64,000 nucleotides of DNA from Massospora cicadina (GCA_022478985.1 JAKSZP010018553.1:1-64000); one strand, 5' to 3'; counted from the stretch's first letter, positions 35,324-46,589 are shown. Notes: a model not told the origin generated them from the sequence alone. Translations and numbers: made by a program.

Positions 35324-36062
35324 AGCCAACAGTCAGGGCAATTTGCCTCGCTGGCCCAATATCTACCATCGCAGTCTTGCCCTGATGCTGAAGCCCTCTG
35401 TGGAGGTTCCCCTACCTTCATGCTTGAGGGGTTGGAATCTTCGTTTGATGCAGCTTCATCTAACGCACTACCAGACTACACAGAGTTTTATTGTGATTTT
35501 AAGCTCACTGTGGATCTGGTGCCTATATCTTCCCCCATTTACCCATTGACTCTCCAGGAGGAAGAGGATTTAGATGTTTGGGTTAAGGAGCAGTTAGCTA
35601 AAAGCGCTATTTTTCAGCACACCTCCCCTGTATGCTCCCCACTTCTCTTTGTGGAGAAGGCTGATGGAACTTTACGCCCTTGCTGAGATTATGGGAACCT
35701 GACAATGTTGCTGTAACAGACCTTCATCCCATCCCTTTGGATTCTCAGATTGCTTGCTATGTATAGAAGGATAAAGTCTTCTCCAAACTGGATTGCCTCA
35801 ATGCATTCAACCATATCTGGATTAAGAAGGGACTGGAGTGGTTAACTGCATTCCATACCAGAAAAAATATTTTTCAGTTTTGGTCCATGCTCTTTGGGCT
35901 TAAGAATGCAACTGCTATCTTTCAGCGCCGCATTGATGCACCTTTGGTGGACCTGGTGGGGGTATGCGCGATTGCCTACTTGTATGATATTCTGGTGTTT
36001 TCTCCTATCGTGAGTCCCATGCAGTACACCTTTGGCAAGTAGTGGAGAGGTTAAAGGCAGCC
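35324..36062 (+). pseudogene. F3 reverse transcriptase, N-terminal part
   Basis: LEGLESSFDAASSNALPDYT leads to PIYPLTLQEEEDLDVWVKE and SPLLFVEKADGTLRPC, then a TGA. Further palm pieces: DLHPIPLDSQIACYV, FSKLDCLNAFNHIWIKKG, FGLKNATAIFQRRIDAPL and VCAIAYLYDILVFS. The active site reads YLYD (YLDD expected). It stops at 36062, where F4 is inserted, in the sequence VERLKAA. Confidence 0.85.
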
Positions 36063-37167
36063 TGTGATGTACGGGGTCCCTGAACACTGCCACAAAGCAG
36101 TTAGGCAAGAGTGCCCAGGAAAATTCCCACAAGCAGGACAATACTGCTGTGGAAATATTCCTAATCTGACTATGTGGGAAGCACTTAACTATAAAAGTTT
36201 GTGTCACATTCAGTACTATACTGGCGCCAAGAAAGAGGGTCTGTCCTCCTGAGAGCGCATATAGAGACTCTATAGCCCAGTCAAAGTTTGAGCTGTGGTC
36301 CATGTGCAGTTTCTTTAAGGAATTAATAAAGATGATTTCTGATCTTTAAAAATTAATTTTCAATTTTCTCAAGTTTTATTGTAATTTCTAGAAAACGAAA
36401 CTGCTTTAAATAGCTTTGTCAGTTCAAATATACTGTGCTTAAGAAGAGTGGGTCTTGTTCTCCGCAGGGTCTGCAGGCATCTTCTCAATGACAGGCATAA
36501 CCCAAGGATCTAGACCCTCGATTTCCTTATTGAGACCCATTCCAGAACTAGGCTTGGGTACCCTCACAGTTTCAGAAACTTTTCTTCATTTATTATTTAG
36601 CTCAAAATTGTTCTTGAAGCCCGAGCTATTCTCTTCATCCATATTGCTAAATACTGTATTCGCTAAAAGGGTTTGTGGCCTCTGATTCGCCTGATAGCCA
36701 TTTCTGAGAGGCTTGTCCAGCCTCAACTGAAGTGGCGGCATCTGGTTGGCTAGAGCGCTAATTAAAAGAGTTTTTTCCTCGTTGCCTTTGTGGTAATATT
36801 GTGGTTCATGGCATCTAATTGGCTAGAGTGCCATTTACAAGGATTTTCATCCTTGTTGACACATTTGGGGACATCAGACTTGGCTGCACCTGGTTGGCTG
36901 GAACTTCATTTATGAGGATCTGCTCCCTTGTCACCGCATTTAATAATATTATATTTGGCAGTATCTGATTGGCCAGAGCGCCATTTATTAGGATTTTCTT
37001 TCTTATCACCCTCAAGATTTTTATTTTAATTCTATTTCAAAGCATTTGATTTGTCAGATTGCCATTTACAAAAATCGTAACAATTGTGCCTCTCATCCTT
37101 GGGCTCAATCATCGCACTAGGGAAGATTAGAGCAATGTGGTTGTCAGGCAACGCTTTGACCATTACA
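36063..37167 (-). repeat. F4 3' LTR
   Basis: 1105 bp, minus orientation: starts TGTAATGGTCAAAGC (complement of the high end) and ends CATCACA. Aligns with 41439-42549. Between about 36733 and 37080 it contains four to five units of a ~75-bp tandem repeat (landmarks TCTGATTGGCCAGAG and GCCATTTA). The purine tract TTTGGAGGGGTGA (minus) is at 37168-37180. Confidence 0.92.
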
Positions 37168-37551
37168 TCACCCCTCCAAATGTGAGCTAACTCCGATTCC
37201 AGAACTCCTCCATCTTCTGTGGGCAGTTGCTGAAGTTGATGGCAGTCTGCCAGGTGGACTCTTCCACTTGGTAACCCACCCACTTTACCATATACCAACG
37301 CTTTTTCCATAAGATCTTCATGTCCAAGATTTCCTCCACCTCATATTCAGCCTCTCCTGGGTTTCCTGAGCTGACTGGCTCCAGGTTCTCTGGAAGAGGG
37401 CCTTCAAACTTCTTCAGTTTTGAGACATGCAGTACCAGATGCGCATGAGATCCCTTGGGAAACTCCAGTTTTTATGCTACTTCGTTCACCTGGTGGAGGA
37501 CCTTGAATGTGCCCAGGGAGACTGGTCCAAATTCTCTGCAGCTAGTGGGAA
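37168..37551 (-). pseudogene. F4 chromodomain
   Basis: Complement of about 37390-37195 reads EYEVEEILDMK, WYMVKWVGYQVEESTWQ and NCPQKMEEFWNRS. This is a textbook chromodomain (EVEEIL strand, aromatic cage W-Y-W, W..E.TWQ), the targeting module at the integrase end of chromoviruses, which binds modified histone tails. The preceding linker (VLHVSKLKKFEGPLPENL) lies near 37440. The frame is open across the domain. Confidence 0.9.
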
Positions 37552-38400
37552 CTAAATAGTTTTCGCGTTGAACATCACTAGGTCTCCTTCCCTTAGCACC
37601 GGGGCCTCAGATTTGTGAGTGTCAGCCTTCTTCTTCTGCGCCTGTATTGCTTTCATCAAGTTTGCATGTAGTGTTTTCAGGTTTTCCCTCATCTCTGATT
37701 CCAGAATGTTTGCCGCTGGGTTTGGACCTCTGGGGTGATTTTCCACCATTTTTGGGTGGAACTCGTAGTTCGCCATGAAGGGCGACATTCCCGTTGATGA
37801 GTGTGCTAAGTTATCATAGGCTAATTGGTCTAGTTTCAGCCAGTCCGTCCAGCGTTCCTGTTGGGTGGTCATGTAGTATCACAGATACTGCTCAAGGACT
37901 TGATTGACTTGTTCCATCTGGCTGTCCGATTGAGGGTGGTAGGCCGATGCTCTACACAATTTGATCTGAAGATTTTCAAGTAGGTGTTGTCAGAATCATG
38001 TGATAAATTGTGGGCCTCTATCTGACACTATCTCCTCTGGTAGGCCATGGCGAGTGAATACCTCATTCATATATATCTCTTCCATGCCCTTTGCTATGAT
38101 TTTAAATGTACACAAAAAGAATTCCGCGTACTTGGTCATTCTGTCTGCTACCACCATCACAGCATCATACCCCTTCAATTTTGTAAACACCATTATAAAA
38201 TCCACACTCAGTGAGTACCACTGCATTTTCGCAATCTGGAGTGGTTTGAGTTCCTAAAGGCTTCTTTCTGGCATGCATGGATTGGGCGCAAGTTACACAT
38301 TTTCGCATGTACTTCCTCACGGCACCTGGCATTCCAAGCCATGAGTAACTACAGGCCAAGAGTTCTATCATTTTCTCATTCCCAGGGTGCCCACCAAGGG
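37552..38400 (-). pseudogene. F4 integrase
   Basis: From high to low: KYMRKCVTCAQSMHARK (the CxxC of the HHCC domain, 38371-38165), YSLSVDFIMVFTKLKGYDAV with the first Asp, LPEEIVSDRGPQFIT with the second Asp (38226-37996), AYHPQSDSQMEQVNQVLEQY with the catalytic Glu (near 37910), and the C-terminal part DNLAHSSTGMSPFMANYEF to EAPVLREGDLVMFNAK (37872-37552). The D, D, E residues are all kept. Stops and one or two shifts separate the blocks. Confidence 0.9.
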
Positions 38401-39189
38401 GTGGTCATGGAATGAGCTTATCACCTCCTCCTGGAGCTCGCGTCTGGGCAGCTATGGGCGCCCTTTGTGGAGGATAAGGCCCTTCTTTTTACAGAAATTC
38501 CTATGATGTTCATTCTCCACCCCCTCCTCCAGGTCCTTCCATAGTGTGGCCCATATTTTGAGCTTCGCTAGGCAGCCTGGAGCTTGTCTTTCAGTTCATG
38601 GGTGGCATTTTAATGACAGCGAACACATTCGAGGGCTACATAGTTGCTGTGTTGTAGGAATCCAGCTCCTCCCTTGTGAAGGTCTTTACTGGGTCCCTGC
38701 TTAGGAGATCTGAAATGAAGTTGCTCTCCACCAGCTTGTACACAATCTTGAAATCATAAGGCGTCATCTCAAGGTGCCACCTGGCCTGGCGCTGGTTCAT
38801 GCGCTTTTGACTCTTGTAAAATTCAAGGGCGCGGTGGTCCGTTCTGATGGTAAAATGGTGTCTGGCGTACAATAGTTGATGCTGTTATTCCTCCAAAGCT
38901 GATACAATCGCTAGGAGCTCCTTGTCATACACAGGGTAGTTCATCTCAGCGGGCAGCATTTTCCTGCTAAAATAGCTTACAGTATGGTCTACCCCATCTT
39001 CCTTCTCCTGCATCAGAACTACCCTAATCGCAAAGTTTGAGGTTTCAGTTTCCAATATGAAAGGGCGGTTGGCGTCAGGGTGGGCTGGTACTGGTGCCTT
39101 CATGAGGCTCTCCTTGATGGTTTGGAAAACCTTCTCCTCCTCTTCTCTCAAATGGAACGGCACCTACCCTGTCAGACGGGTTAAGGGTG
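38401..39189 (-). pseudogene. F4 RNase H
   Basis: Blocks PFILETETSNFAIRVVLMQE, SYFSRKMLPAEMNYPVYDKE and LLAIVSALEE (39163-38885), then HHFTIRTDHRALEFYKSQKR, RQARWHLEMTPYDF and NFISDLLSRDP (38872-38636). The usual TDAS is TETS, a conservative loss of the first Asp. A stop in the linker at about 38884 divides the two halves. Further text to 38401 is the spacer before integrase. Confidence 0.88.
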
Positions 39190-39930
39190 CTACTGTTTTG
39201 AGAGGTTTTTTGCAAACCTTCTCAGGAAGTTCACCACGCCCAGGAAGCTTCTAACGCCAATTCTATCTTTAGGGGCCAGCCACTCCCTCACTGACTTCAA
39301 CTTTTCAGGGCATATGGCTGTTCCCTTTTGGAAGACTATATATTCCAAAAAGGAGACAGAGTCCTTGTAGAATACACATTTTGATGGCTTCAAGCGGAGG
39401 TTCGCCTTATTGAGGGCCTCTAGAACACTCAGCACATCGCTTTTGTGATTCTCTTTAGTCTTAGAGTACACAAGGATATCATCCATGGATGCCACACAAC
39501 ATTTCCCAATTAGGTTTCCTAAAGCGTTATCTATGGTACGCTGAATTAAAGCTGGGTTTTGATTGAGGCCAAAAAGGCATCACCTTGTACTCAAACACCA
39601 CCAAGTGGCACTTGAAAGCCATATACTGTTGTTGTTCTGCAATCACAGGAACTTTGTTGAAAGCATTTATCAGGTCCAGCTTGGTGAAAACCTGACTACC
39701 TGAGATCATCTGAGAGATAATATCCATCAATGGAATGGTGTAGGGGTTGGACTCTGTTATTGCATTCAGCCACTGGTATTCCACATACGGGTGGAGCTCG
39801 CCACTTGCTTTTGGAACCAGGGGTTTGGGTGACACCACTGGAGACTTGGAGGGAACGATCATCCTACGCTCTAGCATTTCCTTAACATAAACTTTTAGGG
39901 CAGCCTTTGCTTTCAGGTTCAAAGGTTAGA
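39190..39930 (-). pseudogene. F4 reverse transcriptase
   Basis: A 131-codon run (39922-39527) has YVKEMLERRMIVPSKSPVVS, PYVEYQWLNAITESNPYTIP, QVFTKLDLINAFNKVPV and MAFKCHLVVFEYKVMPF. After a shift, 39495-39190 gives VASMDDILVYSKTKENHKSD with MDD kept and thumb SFLEYIVFQKGTAICPEKL, then SFLGVVNFLRRFAKN. It is close to functional in sequence, but one frameshift near 39560 (QSKPSFNSAYH) breaks it. Confidence 0.9.
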
Positions 39931-40517
39931 TGGGGCAACCCTTGGGAAATTTCGCGTCCTTTTTGAACTTGAAAGTAAAAGGTAAAGGCCCATTTGGGGT
40001 TGTTGAGGGAGCTTGGTTCTTCTGGAACAGGTGGGCGTATGTATTAAAATCTTCAGGAATGTCCACACCTTTGGTCCAGCCCCAATACTGCGTTCACCCC
40101 AGGCTTCCCTCCACCAGTGGTGAAGAAATCTACTGCCACTGGAGGTTGGCCCTTGGGGTTCGGCATGACCAGGCGCTCCTGCAGTTTGAACTGAGGGGAG
40201 TACTTGTGCCATTACTGCATACCCAGGATTATGGGGTGCAACAGATTTTTAATAGCACTAAATGTTTCTTGGAATGTGTGAGGCCCCTGCCGCAGCAGCA
40301 CCTGGTTTTTGACTTTCCAACTTCCCATCAATTTTGATGTGTCTGTGAGTGTAACGGTTCCCTTCAATCCATATCCAGCTTCAATCCTTTAGCTAACCTG
40401 TAGTCTAGATAGTTGTCATCTGCTCCGGTGTTAACAACACCCAAAATTGATCCTCCCTCTTCCCCTTTCTTCCCCAAAGCTGTAACGAATAGGGAACATA
40501 TAGATAAGATGAGTTAT
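39931..40517 (-). pseudogene. F4 protease region
   Basis: Complement near 40465-40380 reads ILGVVNTGADDNYLDYRLAK, with NTGA at 40432-40421: the catalytic Asp of DTGA is Asn. A TGA follows DMD. The spacer to RT (40212-39919) is open but in a shifted frame and has little recognisable sequence. Position between gag and RT fits. Confidence 0.75.
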
Positions 40518-41300
40518 TTACTTTATTGATTGTAGCAACGTGCGTGGGGGTAGAGCGGAAGTTGTAGGATGGACTGGGGCTGCCCTCTCTGGGGTTCTCA
40601 GAGGGGTTACACCATTGGTGGAGCTGAATGGTGATCCTTGAGAGGGCTCCTGCGAGGTGCTGGAGACCAGCATAGATTCAGCTTGGCAGCCGCAGAACTT
40701 CCCATGTTGTGACATGGGATGGGATTTTACCTGATCTAATGACAGCTTGCCCTCTACCTGGGTCGCACCTGAAATTTTCTCATTGAGGGTGGCTCCTAGC
40801 GAGTGGCAGCCATGGCAGTGCGGACGTCAGGGCGGAGATTCTGGCGGAACATCCGCACAATTTGTGTAAAGGTGACTTTGGCTGCCTTAGCCAAAGGGCA
40901 GTATACCCAGGCGTACTCCTTGACCAACATCTTCCCTTGTGTGAGGTTTAGGAGGGCTGACCAAGCTGCGTCTTGGGAGTCATTAGGTGTGGCTGCCCTC
41001 TCAACTAACTGGAGACATTCATCCAGGGTGGGAGGAAGCACCGACTGGGTTTCCAATAGCTCTGTGAACCAATCTGCCAAGATTTTGGGCATGGCAGTCA
41101 CTATTTGAGCAATCTGGAGTGACACTGGTGCAGTTCCTCATGAGGCAGTAGTCAGCTGGGCCTGAAGTTTCACATGTAAGAAGGTGGCATGTAGGGTGCT
41201 CAGCTCCCCTGGAGTGAGGGCCTGCCAAAATTCTGATGTAGGCTCCTCAGAATGAGAGTAGATTTGGACATACCCATGTGAGGGAAAGAAACGGAGACTT
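40518..41300 (-). pseudogene. F4 gag
   Basis: The capsid-like helical region at 41125-40796 reads MPKILADWFTELLETQ, SVLPPTLDECLQLVERA, AAWSALLNLTQGKMLVKEYA and IVRMFRQNLRPDVRTAMAA, typical of Ty3 gag (trimmed C-terminal capsid helices). The downstream proline/serine segment (40715-40518) should hold the nucleocapsid, but no CX2CX4HX4C is visible. N-terminal gag up to 41300 is short and broken. Confidence 0.8.
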
Positions 41301-41438
41301 CTCTTAAGAGGAAAAGGAGAGAAAAGATGACCTTTAGAAACGTGGTTGGGTGTTCATACCATGCAGGCAAGGCGCGTTCTGAAGGCTTGTCCATTATATC
41401 CAAAAATAAAGTCACCATGTTAAATGAGTTTTGTCTAA

Positions 41439-42549
41439 TGTGATGTATAGGGTCCCTGAACACTGCCAAAAAGCAGTTAGGCAAGAGTGCCCAGGTAAGT
41501 GCCCACAAGCAGAATAATCCTTCTGTTGAAATATCCCTAATCTGACTATTTGGGAAGCACTTAGCTGTGAAAGTTTGTGCCACAGTCAGTACTATAATGG
41601 CGCCAAGCAAGAGGGTCTGTCCTCCTGAGAGCGTATATAGAGACTCTATAGCCCAGTCAAAGTTTGAGCTGTGGTTCATATGTAGTTTCCCTTAAGGAAT
41701 TAATAAAGATGGTTTTATATTTAAAAATTAATTTTTAATTTCCTCAAGTTTTATAGTAAATTCTAGAAAACGAAACTGCTTTAAACAGCTTTGTCAGTTC
41801 AAACTTATACTGTGCTTAAGAAGAAGAGTGGGTCTTGTTCTCCGCGGAGTCTGCAGGCATCTTCTCAATTACAGGCATAACCCAAGGATCTAGACCCTCG
41901 ATTTCCTTAATGAGACACATTCCAGAACTAGGCTTGGGTACCCTCGCAGTTTCAGAAACTTTTCTGCAATTATTATTTAGCTTCACATTGTTCTTGAAGC
42001 CCAAGCCATTCTCTTCGTCCACATTCCTAAATATTGTATTTGCTAAAAGGGTTTGGCGGCCTCTGATTCGCCTGATAGCCATTTCTGAGAGGCTTGTCCA
42101 GCCTCAACTGAAGTGGCGGCATCTGGTTGGACAGAGCTTTATTTACAAGGGTTTTTATCCTTGTTTCCCTTTTTGGTAATGTTGTGGTTCATGGCATCTG
42201 GTTGGCTAGAGTGCCATTTACAAGGATTTTCATCCTTGTTGACACATTTGGGGACATCAGACTTGGCTGCACCTGGTTGGCTGGATTTCATTTCTGAGGA
42301 TCTGCTCCCTTGTCACCGCATTTGGTAATATTATATTTGGCAGTATCTGATTGGCCAGAGCGCCATTTATGAGGATTTTCTTCCTCATCACCCTCACGAT
42401 TTTTATTTTAATTTTATCTTAAGGCATCTGATTTGTCAGATTGCCATTTACATAAATCATAATGATCATGCCCCTCATCCTTGGCTTTGATCATCACACT
42501 AGGGAAGATTAGTTCAATGTGGCAGTCAGGCAATGCCTTGACAGTTACA
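41439..42549 (-). repeat. F4 5' LTR
   Basis: 1111 bp, minus start TGTAACTGTCAAGGC. It carries the same ~75-bp repeat block (about 42117-42470). A minus-strand ORF of 88 codons (42082-41816) is open here but broken in the 3' LTR. Downstream of the LTR the minus strand reads TTAGACAAAACTCATT; no clear tRNA primer site was recognised. Confidence 0.9.
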
Positions 42550-43262
42550 CAGCCCGCCTTACGTTGAAGATCAGCAAATGTGATTTTTAAGTCCCAAGTC
42601 ACTTTTCTGGGCAACGTCATGTTTGACCAAGGATGTATGATAACTTCAAACGAGTAGAAGGCAATTAGTGAGTGGCACACCCCCACTTCAGTCAAAGAAT
42701 TGGGAATTTTTGGGGACGTGGAAGTTCCTCAAGAAGTTCACGCCCAATCTTTCTGAGGCGGCAGCGCCCTTGTATAAGGCCAGTGGAGCCAAAGTGATTC
42801 AGTGGTCCCCATTTTAAAGGATGCTTTCCGAGCTGTAAAGTGCACCCTGTTGTCCATGTCCATCTTTCGCCATGTAGATCCTTCAAAAGGGTTCATTGTG
42901 TCTACTGATGCCTCCAACTTCGCCATAGTGGCAGCCTTGTTACAAATAGGCGAAGAAGGTATAGAGCATCCCGTGGGATATTTTTATAGGAAAATGTCTT
43001 TGAGTTAAACTATGCTGTTTACAACAAAGAGTTACTAATAGTGGTGGAGGCGCTGACTTATTGACGTCATCACTTACACTGGCTCTTCCCAACTTTTCCA
43101 TGTACATATTGATCACCGTGCCTTGCTATACTACCGCGCTCCTCATTTCCTAACTCCACGGCAGTCCTGTTGGCATATGAACCTTGTCCAATTTGCATTT
43201 TCTTATAAGTTCACCAAGGGCAAGGAAAATGGGTTGGCGGATGCTTTGATCCGCAATCTTGC
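42550..43262 (+). pseudogene. F3 RT thumb and RNase H
   Basis: Resumes after F4 with LKISKCDF and the FLGHVMFDQG-like thumb, then the connection. An open 68-codon run at 42802-43008 reads SIFRHVDPSKGFIVSTDASN, FAIVAALLQIGEEGIEHPVG: RNase H with TDAS kept. Further blocks NYAVYNKELLIVVEAL and HVHIDHRALLYYRAPHF appear in other frames up to 43262. Confidence 0.85.
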
Positions 43263-44380
43263 ATAAGATCCTAGAACCAAAAGATGTAGAGGTACATAAC
43301 TCCCAGTGGATTATTCCAACAGGTAAGTTTGTGTCTCAACTTCCCTCTCCCCCGGCCAACAGGCCAGCGCTCGCTCCTCTGGAAAATGCGGAGGAATACA
43401 GTATATGCAGAAAAATAGTCCTTTCTCAGCCGTTATCAGTTGAATATACTATGGTACTTGCTAAGAGCGCGCTGAATCAGGAGGATCTAATCAGGGGTTA
43501 TCATGTAAAGGGTGAGATGGTGTGGTTTTAGGGATGCCTATGGGCTCCTGCTGGACCACTTCGCCTGTAAATCATCTGGAAACATCATGACGGAATTCCT
43601 GTTGGTCATCCTGGGAAAGCAAAGGCTCTATAGTTAATTTGACGCACCTATAATTGGAATGTCTTACCTGCTCAGGTGGGACGGTATTGTAAAGAGTGCC
43701 TGATCTGTAATCAGATGAAACTAAATTGACAACCTTTAGCGGGGTTGTTGGCACCAGTTCAGAAGGCTGAAGGGCCCTGGACTTTCCTATCAATGGATTT
43801 CATTGTGGAATTACCTGTTTCTGATGGTTATGATGCCATCATAGTGGTGGTGGACCATTTTACAAAGTTCGCCCACTTTATTCCTTGCATAACAACAATA
43901 ACCGCGGCTGAGATGGCTAGGCTCTTTGTCAGACATGTGTTTGTGCTTCATGGGGTCCCCCAAAATTATTAGTGATCAGGGGCCCCAGTTTACCTCTGTA
44001 TTTTGGAAATAATTGTGTAAGACTCTTCAGATTTGCCCCTGCCGTTCAACTGTCTATCACCACCTAATCAGATGGACATACTGAACGAGTGAACCAGTGA
44101 TTAGAGCAGTTTCTGCGGTGTTACACTGCCATGGATCATTCAGATTGGGTTCCTCACATTCCTATGACCCAGTTTAACTACAACACATTGCATTCTTCAA
44201 TCAGTTGTTCCCCATTTTTCGCCAACCATAGTTTTAACCCAACCTTCAACATAGAGCCCAGCTGTGGATCTAAAATGGAAGCGGTGGTGGACTTTTCCAA
44301 GGCTATCAAGAAAGTACACCAGGGGTTTCCACAAGTTTGGGGGTGGCAATGGAAGTATATAAGGAGAATTTGATGTAAGT
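43263..44380 (+). pseudogene. F3 integrase
   Basis: The zinc-binding region near 43580-43730 is broken (HHDGIPVGHPGKAKAL, YCKECLICNQMK). The core at 43745-43972 has FLSMDFIVELPVSDGYDAII with the first Asp; ISDQGPQFTSVFW has the second in the next frame; SDGHTERVNQ near 44070 keeps the catalytic Glu. An open 80-codon run at 44131-44373 follows (MDHSDWVPHIPMTQFNYNTL, FFANHSFNPTFNIEPSCGSK). The triad is intact but frames change at least twice. Confidence 0.88.
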
Positions 44381-44956
44381 GATAAGTGGGTTCAGCGTAC
44401 AAAGAAGGGGATCTCGTGATGCTTGATGCTCATAACATCCCTATCAAGCAGCCATGCAAAAAGATGAGACCAAAGAGGATTGGCCCTTACGCATGGTTAG
44501 AAAGGTGGGCCACGCCCCATTAAGTTGGATATTCCCTCTTAATTTTGGATCTTTTTTTAGTACTAGATGGTTAATTAATTTTGGATCTTCTCTGTCTTTC
44601 ATATGAGCAAATTGACATTGTTTGAGGTCCCCCCAGAAACTCCTGAGGCTCATCTCGTGGATGGGTTGCCAGAGTGGGAGGTGGATGAAATAGTAGCCTC
44701 CATCAGAGTAAAGAGAAGACTTGAGTACCGGGTATCCTGGAAGTTATTTGCCGCAGCAGAAAACAGTTGGGTGCCAGCGCATGACTGCTCACATGCCCAA
44801 GACCTGATTGACACTTTCCACAAGCATTTTCCCCAGGCTGCTGGATCTCACCCAAAGCAAACCATTGCCGCAATGAAGTTAGCCCCAGCCTACAAAAACT
44901 TTTCCTTGGCGCAAGACACTGGAGGGGGGTTCAGACTCAAAAGGAGGAGAGGCTAA
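44381..44956 (+). pseudogene. F3 chromodomain and polypurine tract
   Basis: The integrase tail NIPIKQPCKKMRPKRIGPY near 44435 leads to EVDEIVASIRVKRRLEYRVS and WKLFAAAENSWVPAHDCSHA in an open 117-codon run (44603-44956). This is the chromodomain with its EVDEI strand and W..P block; the KW of WYKWKG is less clear. It ends GGGFRLKRRRG followed by TAA inside the purine tract AAAAGGAGGAGAGGCTAA (44939-44956), so the stop codon is within the tract next to the LTR. Confidence 0.85.
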
Positions 44957-45817
44957 TGTCATGGTTGGAAAATGACAACACAATTGTGATCAACGTTATA
45001 GACAAAGCTGCATGTTTGGAGGCCAAGAAGGTGAAGTTGGCAGGCCTCTATTACCTCAAGCATACCATAGACTAACGCTAGGTTATGGCAAAATAATGCC
45101 CAGATTGGTCCCATGGATGCAAGAGAAGTTCAGTCCTGTATGAGAGCAGGAGAATTAAAATAAACTAGCTTTGTAATGGATAAAAATGGTTCACTTCAGT
45201 TTTTATATGACGGTGTCTTTATCCCATTCAGTTTTCAAAAGTTCCAGCTCAGGTTGGCCGAACCTACGATTAATTACCTGAGTTCAGTCAATTACCAAGT
45301 ACAGTGTATTGCCTGATAGAAGTGTGCGCCTATAGGTGCACCTCGGCTTATACCCATTTCCTTCAATTGATTGTTTTCTGAATTCCCTTAAACTTCTCAT
45401 GTCAAGTACAGTCTCTCCTGTTGGTTGACTTCCCTATAATAAACCCCTTTTCTAGTACACCATTTTTATATATTTATGTTATCATGGACGATCCTGTTTG
45501 CAGACCTCTTTGTGGAGGACTCGCACTGCATTAACCTTTCAATTTTAGCTATGATAAAACTATCCGCCCATGAACCGTTGGGCCTCCCAGGTTCCCTCCA
45601 ACCTAGGATGCCTATACCTTACCACTCCATGCACCGCGTTGCTCCTTTTTGGTTACTCCCTCTCGTGATAACCCTCCTTAACCTAAGCTATTATTGCTTA
45701 AGCACCCTTTGCTGGGCTCTAGTAACCTTTGTACTAATGACTAGTTCCCTGGCATGGGCCCTGTGCACCAAGCACTACCACGCTGGGAACAGGAGAGTTA
45801 TAGAAACTCTTCTTACA
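44957..45817 (+). repeat. F3 3' LTR
   Basis: 861 bp, aligned to 33329-34187 throughout. It opens TGTCATGGTTGGAAAATGACA and ends CTTCTTACA. It carries the same TATA-like text and the hydrophobic ORF near 45600-45817. Confidence 0.9.
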
Positions 45818-46570
45818 TGTTTTTAGGATAGCAGGTGACTTAGTAAGGACTCTCAACATCCAAGGCAGATATCAGCAATCTAGCCTTATGCCAATTAGAG
45901 CTTCCTTCCACCACAAATTAAAAACGTTTGAAGAACCCATGAATGTTTCCATTGCAGTTGATTGAAGTTAACTTGTCTCTGCAGACCTACTCCTGCTCAT
46001 AACTGCAAGCCTTAGGATTGTCCTGAGAGCTTGACTTAGGGGTATCGTAGGGCTCTTCAGTGGGCAGGACTGCCATCACATGGTGGTTTCGTTAGGTCAT
46101 AACATAATCATCACCTGAGCTTCCAGCTTGATATAAGCATTTCACACTGTATGCATGTTCAGACAAAAGCTCCCCAGCTGGGTATCCAGTCATATTCTTT
46201 ATAAAACAATCCTTCCCAAGAGACCCCTTGTTCTTCCATTTCCCAATGAGAAATGAGGCGGGTAAAAGGTAGGTGTCAACTTCAGCTCTGTGAAATGTAG
46301 TTACTCAGTAGCATCATCTAGGCGATTGGCAAGTTGTTTGTTCTGTTTTTCAAGTATTTGCAGCTGGCTAACTGTACTTTCAAATTGATTTTTTACATTA
46401 TTGCGCTCCTGAAGGAGTTCATCTTGTTTTTTTGAGAACTGCATCCACAATAAGTTTGATTTCTGCGGCTTCTGCAAGCACAGCGGTTTGAGACAATTCC
46501 CCTTTGGTGTAGGCCTTATATGCCATGACCAGTGGTTGGAGAATTTTTGATTTACGTGTTTTATAATGGA
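45818..46570 (-). pseudogene. F2 copy E: gag N-terminal part with coiled coil
   Basis: Complement from about 46560 reads AVLKKQDELLQERNNVKNQF and LQILEKQNKQLANRLDDAT, a leucine-heptad coiled coil matching the N-terminus of copy H gag (LKNQAELLQERNAVMNQLDN). The remainder down to 45818 is degenerate and meets the F3 duplication. Confidence 0.8.
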
Positions 46571-46589
46571 CCCCCTGTAATGAGCACCA
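46571..46589 (-). promoter_or_regulatory. Primer-binding site, copy E
   Basis: Minus TGGTGCTCATTACAGGGGG, one base different from copy G, one base away from the LTR end. Confidence 0.75.

Larger units (their letters stand above)
36063..42549 (-). mobile_element. F4 chromodomain Ty3/gypsy element with CAGCC duplication
   Basis: LTRs 36063-37167 and 41439-42549. Perfect 5-bp duplication CAGCC at 36058-36062 and 42550-42554. It lies antisense in the RT gene of F3; after excision the F3 frame reads VERLKAA then LKISKCDF. Gag, protease, RT, RNase H, integrase and chromodomain are all present and are less decayed than those of its host elements, as expected for the youngest layer. Confidence 0.93.
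33329..45817 (+). mobile_element. F3 chromodomain Ty3/gypsy element (chromovirus), split by F4
   Basis: Plus-strand element inserted in copy E gag. LTRs are 33329-34187 (859 bp) and 44957-45817 (861 bp). Flanking duplication: TATTT at 33324-33328 and TGTTT at 45818-45822. Order is protease, RT, [F4 36063-42549], rest of RT, RNase H, integrase, chromodomain, purine tract. Most frames contain stops. Confidence 0.9.

Noticed and set aside
40803..41108. Plus-strand ORF of 101 codons
   Set aside because: Antisense to the F4 gag helices, which have clear family features on the minus strand.
33329..45817. Envelope gene in the F3 element suggested by hydrophobic ORFs
   Set aside because: The hydrophobic ORFs lie inside both LTRs and are short; nothing lies between chromodomain and 3' LTR.
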